Shown one piece after another: positions 1-4,887 of a DNA stretch of 6,077 bases. A program made the translations under genes and the position numbers. Numbering within the stretch: position 1 is the stretch's first letter; every line of letters begins with the position of its first letter. The notes under the pieces are model-generated. The model saw only the letters and a program-made list of their open reading frames with translations. It was not told where the DNA came from and made no database searches. Location of the stretch: NCBI GenBank assembly GCA_036377075.1, contig DASUZB010000264.1:1-6077 (forward strand). The letters are read 5' to 3'. This stretch comes from DASUZB01 sp036377075. Its GTDB lineage: Bacteria > Actinomycetota > CALGFH01.

Positions 1-9
1 GCCGCCGCC

Positions 10-168
10 CTACAGGCGGTCGGCGAGCCGGTGCAGCGCCTGCGCGGTCCCCCGACGGACGCGCCCGCGGGGCCGCTCCTGGGGGCTGATCGTGGGGGCG
101 TCGGGCAGGGCCGAGTGGGCCAGCTCACGGGTCAGCCGGTACGTGGTCAGGTAGGCCATCGAGATCAC
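10..168 (-). CDS. small basic hypothetical protein (about 52 aa)
   Basis: I do not recognise this family. The frame gives a short protein with an N-terminal stretch reading ISMAYLTTYRLTRELAHSA, a proline-rich middle (PDAPTISPQERPRG) and an arginine-rich C-terminal segment that could form an amphipathic helix (GTAQALHRLADRL). There is no convincing membrane helix, signal peptide or cysteine motif. Start choice: an AGGGAGG Shine-Dalgarno sequence at 178-184 (minus strand) abuts the ATG at 177, which is too close. It lies 9 nt from the in-frame GTG at 168, so I prefer GTG; ATG 177 (55 aa) and ATG 159 (49 aa) are alternatives. Coding is supported by this ribosome site, G/C-rich third positions and a plausible promoter upstream (-10 TATACT). 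It is divergent from the CGNR regulator, so it may be controlled by it. A regulatory partner or a non-coding leader are other possibilities. Confidence 0.6.
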   Translation of the reverse strand: MISMAYLTTYRLTRELAHSALPDAPTISPQERPRGRVRRGTAQALHRLADRL

Positions 169-214
169 GAGGCTCATCCTCCCTGGCGGCTGTGCCACCA
201 CCGAAATCCGCTTC

Positions 215-264
215 GCTGGTAGTATACCCCTGTGCTGCCATCTAAACAACTTTTGCTGGCAGCA
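215..264. promoter_or_regulatory. candidate operator: three related half-sites
   Basis: Three copies of one element sit in this short AT-rich gap: GCTGGTAGTATA (215-226, plus), TGCTGCCA (233-240, the same element inverted) and GCTGGCAGCATA (255-266, plus). The second and third make a perfect 8-bp inverted repeat with a 16-nt spacer, and TGCTGGCAGCA (254-264) is itself an odd-length palindrome. The first covers the minus-strand -10 box and the third abuts the plus-strand -10 box, which is the layout expected for a repressor controlling both genes. Which protein binds is unknown; the CGNR product is the natural guess. Confidence 0.45.
221..249 (-). promoter_or_regulatory. promoter for the small protein gene
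   Basis: On the minus strand a TTGTTT -35 box (244-249) is followed after 17 nt by a near-consensus TATACT -10 box (221-226). Transcription would begin near 214, leaving a leader of about 45 nt that carries the AGGGAGG ribosome site. The -35 box overlaps the -35 zone of the divergent CGNR promoter, so the two promoters should compete or be switched by the same protein. Position and spacing are seen; activity is inferred. Confidence 0.5.
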
Positions 265-270
265 TAGAAT
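243..270 (+). promoter_or_regulatory. promoter for the CGNR regulator gene
   Basis: A TAGAAT -10 box (265-270, five of six matches to TATAAT) is preceded at 16 nt by TAAACA (243-248, four of six matches to TTGACA). Transcription would start near 277, about 30 nt before the ATG at 308. The -10 box directly abuts the right-hand operator half-site TGGCAGCA (257-264), so a protein bound there would block this promoter. Confidence 0.4.
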
Positions 271-307
271 GGACAGCGTGGGGGACCCCAGGCGGGAGGA
301 GGCGACC

Positions 308-952
308 ATGTCCGACGGCGCCGTGGCCGGCCGCAAGTCGATGCGCAAGCTCTACGGCGGCAGGCTGTCCCTCGACTTCGCCAACACCGTCGAGCCCCGC
401 GCCGCCCAGCCGCAGTACGACTACCTCGACGGCTACGCCGACCTGGTGCGCTGGGCGCGGCACGCGGGCACGCTCGACGACGCGCAGGCCGAGCGGTTGC
501 TGGACGCGGCGGCGACGCGGCCGGCGGCGGCCGGGGCGAGCTTCGCGTCGGCGATCGCCCTGCGGGAGGCGACCTACCGGGTGTTCGCGGCGATCGCCCA
601 CGACGCCACCCCCGACGCCGCCGACCTCGACGTCCTGACGCGGGCCTACGCGGAGGCGCTGGGCCACGCCCGCCTGCGGCCCGCCGCCGACCAGCTCGCC
701 TGGACCTGGGAGGAGGACGCGCTCGACCGGGCGTGGTGGCCGGTCGCCCGCGACGCGGTCGAGCTCGCCTCCGCCGGTCCGTTCGACCGGGTCAAGCAGT
801 GCCCGCCCGGCTGCGCCTTCCTGTTCTTCGACGCCACCAAGAACCGCATCCGCCGCTGGTGCAGCATGGACGAGTGCGGCTGCCAGGAGAAGGCCAAGCG
901 CCAGACCGCCCGGCGGCGCCGCGCCCGCGCCCAGACCCGCGCCAAGGCCTGA
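308..952 (+). CDS. CGNR zinc-finger / ABATE-domain transcription regulator (214 aa)
   Basis: The protein has the two-part layout of the CGNR family, known as putative stress-responsive transcription regulators. The N-terminal ABATE domain (residues about 18-150) shows the family signature GGRLSLDFANTV near residues 18-28. The C-terminal zinc finger has Cys165, Cys169, Cys185 and Cys190 as likely metal ligands, with FLFFDATKNRIRRWCSM between the pairs. The name-giving CGNR tetrad is replaced by CGCQEK (190-195), similar to the CGTHEK variant I recall in part of the family. A strongly basic tail follows (RRRRARAQTRAKA). The start is set by AGGAGG at 297-302, 5 nt before ATG 308; an in-frame ATG at 269 lies at the promoter's -10 box and is rejected. 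It is divergent from the small basic protein and may autoregulate through the shared operator. The ligand is unknown. Confidence 0.9.
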   Translation: MSDGAVAGRKSMRKLYGGRLSLDFANTVEPRAAQPQYDYLDGYADLVRWARHAGTLDDAQAERLLDAAATRPAAAGASFASAIALREATYRVFAAIAHDATPDAADLDVLTRAYAEALGHARLRPAADQLAWTWEEDALDRAWWPVARDAVELASAGPFDRVKQCPPGCAFLFFDATKNRIRRWCSMDECGCQEKAKRQTARRRRARAQTRAKA

Positions 953-980
953 CGGCTCGAGCGCGGGCAGGACGGGTCGG

Positions 981-1240
981 TCAGCGGACGGTCGCCCAGG
1001 AGAGCGCCGACCCGGCGGCGAACGCCGTCGCGGCGACGAGCATGCCCAGGTGCATGCCGGGGGTGAACGGGTGGCCCGGCGCCAGCCGGACTGGCCGCCC
1101 TGGATCAGCGCGACGACCAGGCCGCCGATGCTGGCCACCGCGGCGAGCTGCCCGAGCGGGTCGATCCCAGAGGCGCCCTCGCGGCGAGCGCTGACGGTGA
1201 CGTGCCGCCAGGTCGCCCGCTGCGTGCGTTGGATGACCAT
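981..1240 (-). pseudogene. remnant of an MFS multidrug efflux transporter (DHA2/EmrB type)
   Basis: From ATG 1240 one frame reads MVIQRTQRATWRHVTV and then GIDPLGQLAAVASIGG followed by LVVALIQGGQSGW (ending at 1082). This resembles the central segment of EmrB/QacA transporters, typically of the form DPxGQxLAxxALxxLxYALIxGxxxGW. The frame then breaks. A different frame, readable from 1085 to the stop at 981-983, gives HPFTPGMHLGMLVAAT and then AFAAGSALSWATVR, which looks like the last membrane helix and end of such a protein. Only about 86 codons remain of the 450-500 usual, so at least two internal stretches are missing and the join is out of frame. It is divergent from the ArsR regulator and shares its operator, so it was probably that regulator's target. 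Family assignment rests on two short segments. The open frame continues antisense through the CGNR gene, but that part is a high-GC artefact. Confidence 0.7.
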
Positions 1241-1246
1241 GCCCCC

Positions 1247-1252
1247 ACCGTA
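1247..1252 (-). promoter_or_regulatory. -10 box of the MFS remnant (leaderless)
   Basis: TACGGT on the minus strand fits the actinobacterial TANNNT -10 pattern. It is followed by six bases and then ATG 1240, so the transcript would begin at or next to the start codon, giving a leaderless mRNA. It mirrors the ArsR -10 box across the palindrome, which supports 1240 as the original start of the transporter gene. Confidence 0.45.
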
Positions 1253-1260
1253 ACGATGAT

Positions 1261-1282
1261 CATTTCGGCCGCGGCCGAAGTG
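1261..1282. promoter_or_regulatory. 22-bp palindromic operator between ArsR and the MFS remnant
   Basis: The core TTCGGCCGCGGCCGAA (1264-1279) is a perfect 16-bp palindrome. It extends to 22 bp with a single mismatched pair (1263/1280). Its centre (1271/1272) is about 22-23 bp from the centre of each flanking -10 box, so it covers the -35 positions of both divergent promoters. This is the expected place for a repressor site, most simply for the adjacent ArsR product. Symmetry is seen directly; binding is inferred. Confidence 0.65.
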
Positions 1283-1291
1283 TCACGGTGC

Positions 1292-1297
1292 TACCGT
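1292..1297 (+). promoter_or_regulatory. -10 box of the ArsR gene (leaderless)
   Basis: TACCGT fits TANNNT and lies seven bases before ATG 1305, so transcription should start at the start codon. No Shine-Dalgarno sequence precedes the ATG, which agrees with a leaderless mRNA. No good -35 hexamer is present; that position is occupied by the palindrome. This box also argues against the upstream in-frame GTG at 1296, which lies inside it. Confidence 0.5.
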
Positions 1298-1304
1298 GCG
1301 GTGC

Positions 1305-2057
1305 ATGCCTGGAGACGTGAACGTCGCCGCCGTCGCCGCCGTGCTGGCGGACCCCGGACGCTGCCGCATCCTCGCCGCCCTCGGCGACGGCCGCGCCCTT
1401 CCCGCGAGCCTGCTCGCCTCGGAGGCCGGCGTCGCCGCCTCCACCGCCAGCGAGCACCTCTCCCGCCTGGTGCGCGCCGGCCTGCTGACGGTCGAGCGCC
1501 ACGGGCGCCACCGCTACTACCGGCTGGCCCGCCCAGAGGTGGGCGACCTGCTCGAGGCGCTCGCGCGGATCGCGCCTTCGGCGCCGGTGCGGTCCCTGCG
1601 CGAGGGCACCAGGGCGCAGGCGCTGCGCTTCGCCCGCACCTGCTACGACCACCTCGCCGGCCGGGTCGGCGTGGCGCTGATGGACGCGCTGCTGGAGCGG
1701 GGCTTCCTGGAGCCAGACCGCCACCTCGACCCGCTCGCCGCCGGTGACCGGCTGGCCTCGTCCGGCAAGGCCATCCGCTTCGGGCTCACCGAGGCCGGCG
1801 CCGGCTTCATGGAGGAGCTCGGCGTCGACCTCGGCGCGCTGCCGCCGAGGCGCCCGGCCGTGCGCTACTGCATCGACTGGAGCGAGCAGCGCCCGCACCT
1901 GGCCGGCGCCGTCGGCGCCGCCCTCACCACCCGCCTGCTCGACCTCGGCTGGATCCGCCGGGCCGAGCGCAGCCGCGCCGTGTTCCTCACCGACGAGGGC
2001 CGCCGCGGCTTCGCCACCGCGTTCGGCGTCGACGCCGACCGCGTTCCCGCGGCCTGA
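1305..2057 (+). CDS. ArsR-family winged-helix transcription regulator (250 aa)
   Basis: The N-terminal winged helix-turn-helix is clear: LADPGRCRILAALGDGR (residues 14-30), recognition region EAGVAASTASEHLSRLV (40-56) and the wing LLTVERHGRHRYYRLA (60-75). At 250 aa it is much longer than the roughly 100-120 aa of simple metal sensors. The long C-terminal part holds two conserved-looking blocks, FARTCYDHLAGRVGVALM (109-126) and RYCIDWSEQRPHLAGAVG (187-204). These contain Cys113, His116, Cys189 and His198, which could bind a ligand or metal; the usual N-terminal CxC metal site of ArsR/SmtB is absent. I recall this long subfamily often lying beside MFS efflux genes, as here. ATG 1305 is chosen because the -10 box predicts a leaderless transcript starting there. 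It likely represses itself and its divergent transporter neighbour, which is now a pseudogene. Confidence 0.88.
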   Translation: MPGDVNVAAVAAVLADPGRCRILAALGDGRALPASLLASEAGVAASTASEHLSRLVRAGLLTVERHGRHRYYRLARPEVGDLLEALARIAPSAPVRSLREGTRAQALRFARTCYDHLAGRVGVALMDALLERGFLEPDRHLDPLAAGDRLASSGKAIRFGLTEAGAGFMEELGVDLGALPPRRPAVRYCIDWSEQRPHLAGAVGAALTTRLLDLGWIRRAERSRAVFLTDEGRRGFATAFGVDADRVPAA

Positions 2058-2069
2058 CCGGCGCCGGCG

Positions 2070-2345
2070 TCACGGCGTGGGCAGGAACTCCGCCAGCTCG
2101 GCGAGGAGCCGGCGCTCGGGCATGGCGCCGACGATCCGGGCCCGCTCGACGAACGGGCGGATCTCCTCCAGGTCGAACCCGTTGCCCAGCAGGGAGCGGA
2201 TCTCACGGACGAGCCGCAGGTGGGCCTCGTCGTAGTCGCGGTAGCCGTTGGCGTGACGGCGGGCCACCACCAGGCCTCGCTGCTCGTAGTACCGGATCGC
2301 GCGGGCGCTGGTGCCCGACCGCCTGGCGAGTTCCCCGATGCGCAT
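2070..2345 (-). CDS. short MerR-family regulator (91 aa)
   Basis: This is a MerR-type DNA-binding domain: MRIGELARRSGTSARAIRYY (1-20) is the helix-turn-helix, EQRGLVVARRHANGYRDYDE (21-40) the wing, and REIRSLLGNGFDLEEIRPFV (47-66) the second helical pair. It then stops after RARIVGAMPERRLLAELAEF and four more residues. Typical family members have 110-140 residues or more, with a long coiled-coil dimer helix and often a cysteine or ligand region; here almost all of that is missing. Codon third positions stay G/C-rich to the stop and no other frame continues the homology, so it is probably an expressed short form rather than a frameshift. The start is set by AGGAGG four bases before ATG. Its stop is 12 bp from the convergent ArsR stop. 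It has its own promoter and probably autoregulates; it may also read through from the operon upstream. Confidence 0.85.
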   Translation of the reverse strand: MRIGELARRSGTSARAIRYYEQRGLVVARRHANGYRDYDEAHLRLVREIRSLLGNGFDLEEIRPFVERARIVGAMPERRLLAELAEFLPTP

Positions 2346-2365
2346 TGGTCCTCCTCTCGCCCGCC

Positions 2366-2397
2366 ACGGTAGAGCCTGACACCAGCGTGAAGGTCAA
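2366..2397 (-). promoter_or_regulatory. MerR-type promoter for the short MerR gene
   Basis: On the minus strand TTGACC (-35, 2392-2397) and TACCGT (-10, TANNNT type, 2366-2371) are separated by 20 bp. This is longer than the normal 17 bp and matches the stretched spacers of promoters activated by MerR proteins through DNA twisting. The spacer holds an imperfect dyad (TGAC at 2377-2380 and GTCA at 2393-2396 on the plus strand), also typical. It starts only 11 bases after the DUF6510 stop codon. Confidence 0.5.
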
Positions 2398-2407
2398 GGA
2401 GACCGCC

Positions 2408-2677
2408 TCAGCCCACCTCCACCCGGAGCCAGCGGATGCCGCGCAGGTCGAGCACGAGGCGGCCGGGGCCGCGGCCGATGCGCAGCATCACGCTCTCGCA
2501 GCCGGGACAGCGCAGCACCGCGCCCATGCCGTGCACGTAGGCGAGCAGCGCGCCCAGCTGGTTGCTGGCGCCGCAGCCGGCGCAGTTGGCCAGGTCGGCG
2601 GTTGGCTCGGCCGCCAGCGCCTCGGCCAGCATGCCGGCCACCGCGTTGCCGTCCAGCCGCAGGTCACGATCGTCCAT
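2408..2677 (-). CDS. DUF6510 zinc-ribbon protein (89 aa)
   Basis: The sequence matches my recollection of the DUF6510 family: N-terminal LRLDGNAVAGMLAEALA (6-22), then NCAGCGA with Cys32 and Cys35, RCPGC with Cys57 and Cys60, and a C-terminal VLDLRGIRWLRVEV (75-88). Two CxxC pairs 21 residues apart make a zinc ribbon (or rubredoxin-like metal site) very likely. No membrane segment or signal is present, so it should be cytoplasmic. Its ATG lies three bases after the stop codon of the ferredoxin-reductase-like gene, so translation is probably coupled and the products are needed together. The family has no known function. A structural, metal-handling or electron-relay partner of the molybdoenzyme/reductase pair are possible roles; none is shown by sequence. 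Confidence 0.85.
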   Translation of the reverse strand: MDDRDLRLDGNAVAGMLAEALAAEPTADLANCAGCGASNQLGALLAYVHGMGAVLRCPGCESVMLRIGRGPGRLVLDLRGIRWLRVEVG

Positions 2678-2680
2678 CGC

Positions 2681-3433
2681 TCACGCTCCCGTAGGGCCGA
2701 AGCGCTCGGTCCTGACCCGCCCAGGGTCGTGGCCGAGCTCGACAAGGGCGTTCGCCACCGCCTCGACCAGCCGCGTCGGGCCGCACACGTAGGCGAGCGG
2801 GCGGTCGCCCGGCGGCCAGGCCACCTCCGCGAGCATGGCCGCGTCGATGCGGCGCGCGTAGCCGTCCCAGCCCGCCGGCCGGGCGCGGGTGAGGGTGTGG
2901 CTCACCCGCAGGCCGGGGTCGCCGGCGGCGAGGCGCTGCAGCGCCTCGCGGTAGATGATGTCCTCGAAGGTCCGCGACGAGTGCAGCAGCCGCGCCGGCA
3001 CGGTGGAGCCGGCCGCCGCCCGCTGCCGCAGCATCGCCATCAGCGGCACCACCCCGGACCCGCCCGAGACCAGCAGGAGCGGCCCGCCGAGACGCGGCTC
3101 CCAGACGAAGTAGCCGCCGACCGGGCCGCGCAGCTCCAGCTGGTCGCCGGGGTGCAGCTCGTCGACCAGGTAGGGGGAGACCTCGCCGTCGTCGATCCGC
3201 TCGACGGTGAGCTCGACCAGCTCGCCGTCCGGCGCCGAGGCGATCGAGTAGCTGCGCTCCGCCTGGTAGCCGTCCTCGGCGGTGAGGCGGACGTCGACGT
3301 GCTGGCCGGCCCGGTGGCCGGGCCAGCCGGGCACCTCCAGGGCCAGGGTGGCGCAGCCGGCCGCCTCCGGCCTGGTCGCGGTGACGCGCGCCAGCCGCCA
3401 GGTCAGTCGCCCGCGTAGCGCGGTTCCAGCCAT
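2681..3433 (-). CDS. ferredoxin/flavodoxin NAD(P)H reductase-like oxidoreductase (250 aa)
   Basis: A two-domain FNR-fold flavoprotein. The FAD-binding barrel (about 1-112) carries the flavin motif RSYSIAS (60-66) and a second flavin-contact segment GEVSPYLVDELHPGDQLELR (83-102). The NAD(P)-binding domain (about 115-250) has GGSGVVPLMAML (124-135), YVCGPT (215-220) and the C-terminal RTERFGPTG (241-249). No plant-type [2Fe-2S] domain follows, so it must pass electrons to a separate acceptor. It lies downstream of a sulfite-oxidase-like molybdoenzyme and immediately upstream of DUF6510. The simplest role is electron transfer between NAD(P)H and the molybdenum centre. The ATG is preceded by GGAGG at four bases. 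The methyltransferase gene ends 21 bases upstream. The cofactor preference (NADH or NADPH) cannot be decided from sequence. Confidence 0.88.
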   Translation of the reverse strand: MAGTALRGRLTWRLARVTATRPEAAGCATLALEVPGWPGHRAGQHVDVRLTAEDGYQAERSYSIASAPDGELVELTVERIDDGEVSPYLVDELHPGDQLELRGPVGGYFVWEPRLGGPLLLVSGGSGVVPLMAMLRQRAAAGSTVPARLLHSSRTFEDIIYREALQRLAAGDPGLRVSHTLTRARPAGWDGYARRIDAAMLAEVAWPPGDRPLAYVCGPTRLVEAVANALVELGHDPGRVRTERFGPTGA

Positions 3434-3454
3434 GGGACCTCCGCTCCCTGCTCG

Positions 3455-4225
3455 CTACGGGCGCTCGGCCCGCAGGAGGATGCGCTTGAACGGGTACCGG
3501 TACGGTCGCTCGTCGTCCAGTCGCTGCAGCAGCCGCTCGCGGTAGCGAGCCAGGAACTCGTCGAACAGCTCGGCCGGCAGGCGCCGCTGGTAGTCGGTGA
3601 GCAGGGTGCCCCTGACCCATTCGACGACCTCCTCCGGACCGGCCAGGCGGTGCAGGTAGACCTGCAGGCGGACGTGCTGGGCGGCGAGGCCGAGCCGGTC
3701 GAGCAGGATCGCGTACCACTCGGGGGGTTGCACGGGCCAGTCCCGCCGGTAGCCGCCGAGGGCCGCGGCGAACGGCGCCTCGGCGGCCAGCTCGGACGCG
3801 ACCCGGTGGGAGGGGTGGTCGTCGTTGGCTGGCATCTGCACGGCGAGCTGCCCGCCGGCGGCGAGCAGCCTTGCCAGGCGGGCGAGCAGCGCCCGGTGGT
3901 CGGGCAGCCAGTGCAGGGCGGCGTTGGAGAAGACCACGTCCCAGCCGCCCTGGCCGAAGCCGGCGACGTCGCCCAGCTCGAAGCGGAGCCCGTCGCCCGC
4001 GCGCGGCTGTGCCTGCGCCAGCATCGCCGGCGAGCTGTCGAGCCCGAGCGTCTCGGCGGCGCCGAGCGCCCGGTGCAGCTCGGCGGTCAGCTCGCCGGAG
4101 CCGCAGCCGAGGTCGACCACCCGGCCGCCCGGTACCGGCCGCACGAGGTCGAGCAGGTCCCAGAAGGGCGCGCTGCGCTCGTCGGCGAAGCGGTGGTACT
4201 GGTCGGGATCCCAGGCGTCCCTCAT
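3455..4225 (-). CDS. tam: trans-aconitate 2-methyltransferase-like SAM methyltransferase (256 aa)
   Basis: A class I SAM-dependent methyltransferase. The N-terminus RDAWDPDQYHRFADERSAPF (2-21) and the Tam-type motifs are all present: SAM-binding VVDLGCGSGELTAEL (36-50), acidic loop LGLDSSP (60-66), FSNAALHWLPDHRALLARL (99-117) and LAVQMPANDDHPSH (127-140). Its length of 256 aa matches the roughly 250 aa of E. coli Tam, which methylates trans-aconitate to relieve aconitase inhibition; the substrate here is inferred from family resemblance only. ATG 4225 gives the usual family N-terminus but has no ribosome site; a GTG at 4237 lies ten bases after GGGAG and would add four residues. The gene starts 17 bases after the molybdoenzyme stop and ends 21 bases before the reductase start, so it sits within the operon. 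Confidence 0.85.
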   Translation of the reverse strand: MRDAWDPDQYHRFADERSAPFWDLLDLVRPVPGGRVVDLGCGSGELTAELHRALGAAETLGLDSSPAMLAQAQPRAGDGLRFELGDVAGFGQGGWDVVFSNAALHWLPDHRALLARLARLLAAGGQLAVQMPANDDHPSHRVASELAAEAPFAAALGGYRRDWPVQPPEWYAILLDRLGLAAQHVRLQVYLHRLAGPEEVVEWVRGTLLTDYQRRLPAELFDEFLARYRERLLQRLDDERPYRYPFKRILLRAERP

Positions 4226-4242
4226 GCCGGCGGCCACCGGGT

Positions 4243-4860
4243 TCAATCTCCCTGGTACCGCTGTTCCAGCCAAGGATCCCCCAGATCGTGGTACCCGAGG
4301 CTCTCCCAGAAGCCCTGCTGGTCGTGGTCGAGCAGGCGCAGGCCGGCCACCCACTTGGCGCTCTTCCACAGGTAGAGGTGCGGGACCAGCAGCCGCACCG
4401 GGCCGCCGTGCTCGGGTGGCAGCGGCTGGCCCTCGTGCTCCCAGACCAGCCAGGCCACGCCCCCGCGCAGGTGCTCGAGCGGCAGGTTGGTGGTGTAGCC
4501 GCCGTAGCAGAACGCCAGCGCGTGGCTGGCTTCCGGGAGCGGCTCCACCTGGTCGAGCAGGACGTCCAGCGACACGCCGCCGAAGCTGGTGCCGAGCTTG
4601 CTCCACTTGGTGACGCAGTGGATGTCCCCTTCGAAGGTGGAGCCGGGCAGCGCCTGCAGCTCGGCGAGGGACCAGGAGCGCGGGGCGCGCGCCAGGCCCT
4701 CGACGCGGAAGCTGTACTCGGCCGGGTCGATGCGCGGCGTCGGGCCGGCGGTCAGCACCGGGAAGCCGGGCTCGGCGTACTGCCCGGGCGGCAGCCGCTC
4801 CCGGTCGCCCGGCTCGGCGCGGCGGCGGCCCTTGAACCCTCGAGAGACGAACCCGCTCAC
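4243..4860 (-). CDS. sulfite-oxidase-like molybdopterin oxidoreductase (205 aa)
   Basis: A single-domain member of the sulfite oxidase / MsrP (YedY) molybdopterin fold. The expected molybdenum ligand is Cys82 in DIHCVTKWSKLG (79-90). Pterin-contact segments follow: GGVSLDVLLDQV (94-105), FCYGGYTTNLPLE (117-129) and GGPVRLLVPHLYLWKSAKW (152-170). The C-terminal dimer domain of true sulfite oxidases is missing, as in the MsrP-like subgroup. Unlike MsrP, no Tat or other signal peptide is present (start MSGFVSRGFKGRRR), so it should be cytoplasmic. The GTG start at 4860 has GGAGG (4866-4870) five bases upstream. It heads the operon with a methyltransferase, an FNR-type reductase and DUF6510, so electrons probably flow between NAD(P)H, the flavin protein and this enzyme. 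The substrate (sulfite, an S- or N-oxide, or other) is not known. Confidence 0.88.
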   Translation of the reverse strand: MSGFVSRGFKGRRRAEPGDRERLPPGQYAEPGFPVLTAGPTPRIDPAEYSFRVEGLARAPRSWSLAELQALPGSTFEGDIHCVTKWSKLGTSFGGVSLDVLLDQVEPLPEASHALAFCYGGYTTNLPLEHLRGGVAWLVWEHEGQPLPPEHGGPVRLLVPHLYLWKSAKWVAGLRLLDHDQQGFWESLGYHDLGDPWLEQRYQGD

Positions 4861-4887
4861 GACTTCCTCCCCTCGCGCCCGGCGCGG

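Noticed and set aside
955..962. GCTCGAGC after the CGNR stop, considered as a terminator
   Set aside because: Only 8 bp without a loop and no T-tract; the 28-bp gap to the MFS remnant shows nothing else.
242..1240. 332-residue open frame on the minus strand
   Set aside because: Only its first 53 codons (1240-1082) resemble a real protein (MFS segment). The rest is out of frame with the transporter's own C-terminus and antisense to the well-supported CGNR gene.
1256..1263. ATGATCAT palindrome next to the larger ArsR operator
   Set aside because: Eight bases of symmetry are easily due to chance; the adjacent 22-bp palindrome better explains regulation.
1296..1304. Upstream GTG start for the ArsR gene
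   Set aside because: The GTG lies inside the predicted -10 box TACCGT and has no ribosome site; ATG 1305 fits leaderless initiation and the family's usual N-terminus.
2058..2067. CCGGCGCCGG palindrome between the convergent ArsR and MerR stops, considered as a bidirectional terminator
   Set aside because: It is a loop-free 10-bp palindrome with no T-tract on either side; in this base composition such palindromes are common.
2345..3418. 357-residue open frame on the plus strand
   Set aside because: Antisense to the recognised reductase and DUF6510 genes; its Ala/Val/Gly/Arg-rich composition is typical of mirror frames in high-GC DNA and no family motif is visible.
4243..4860. Naming the molybdoenzyme as msrP (periplasmic methionine sulfoxide reductase)
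   Set aside because: There is no Tat signal and no membrane heme partner (MsrQ); the neighbour is a soluble flavin reductase, so this is a different cytoplasmic subgroup.
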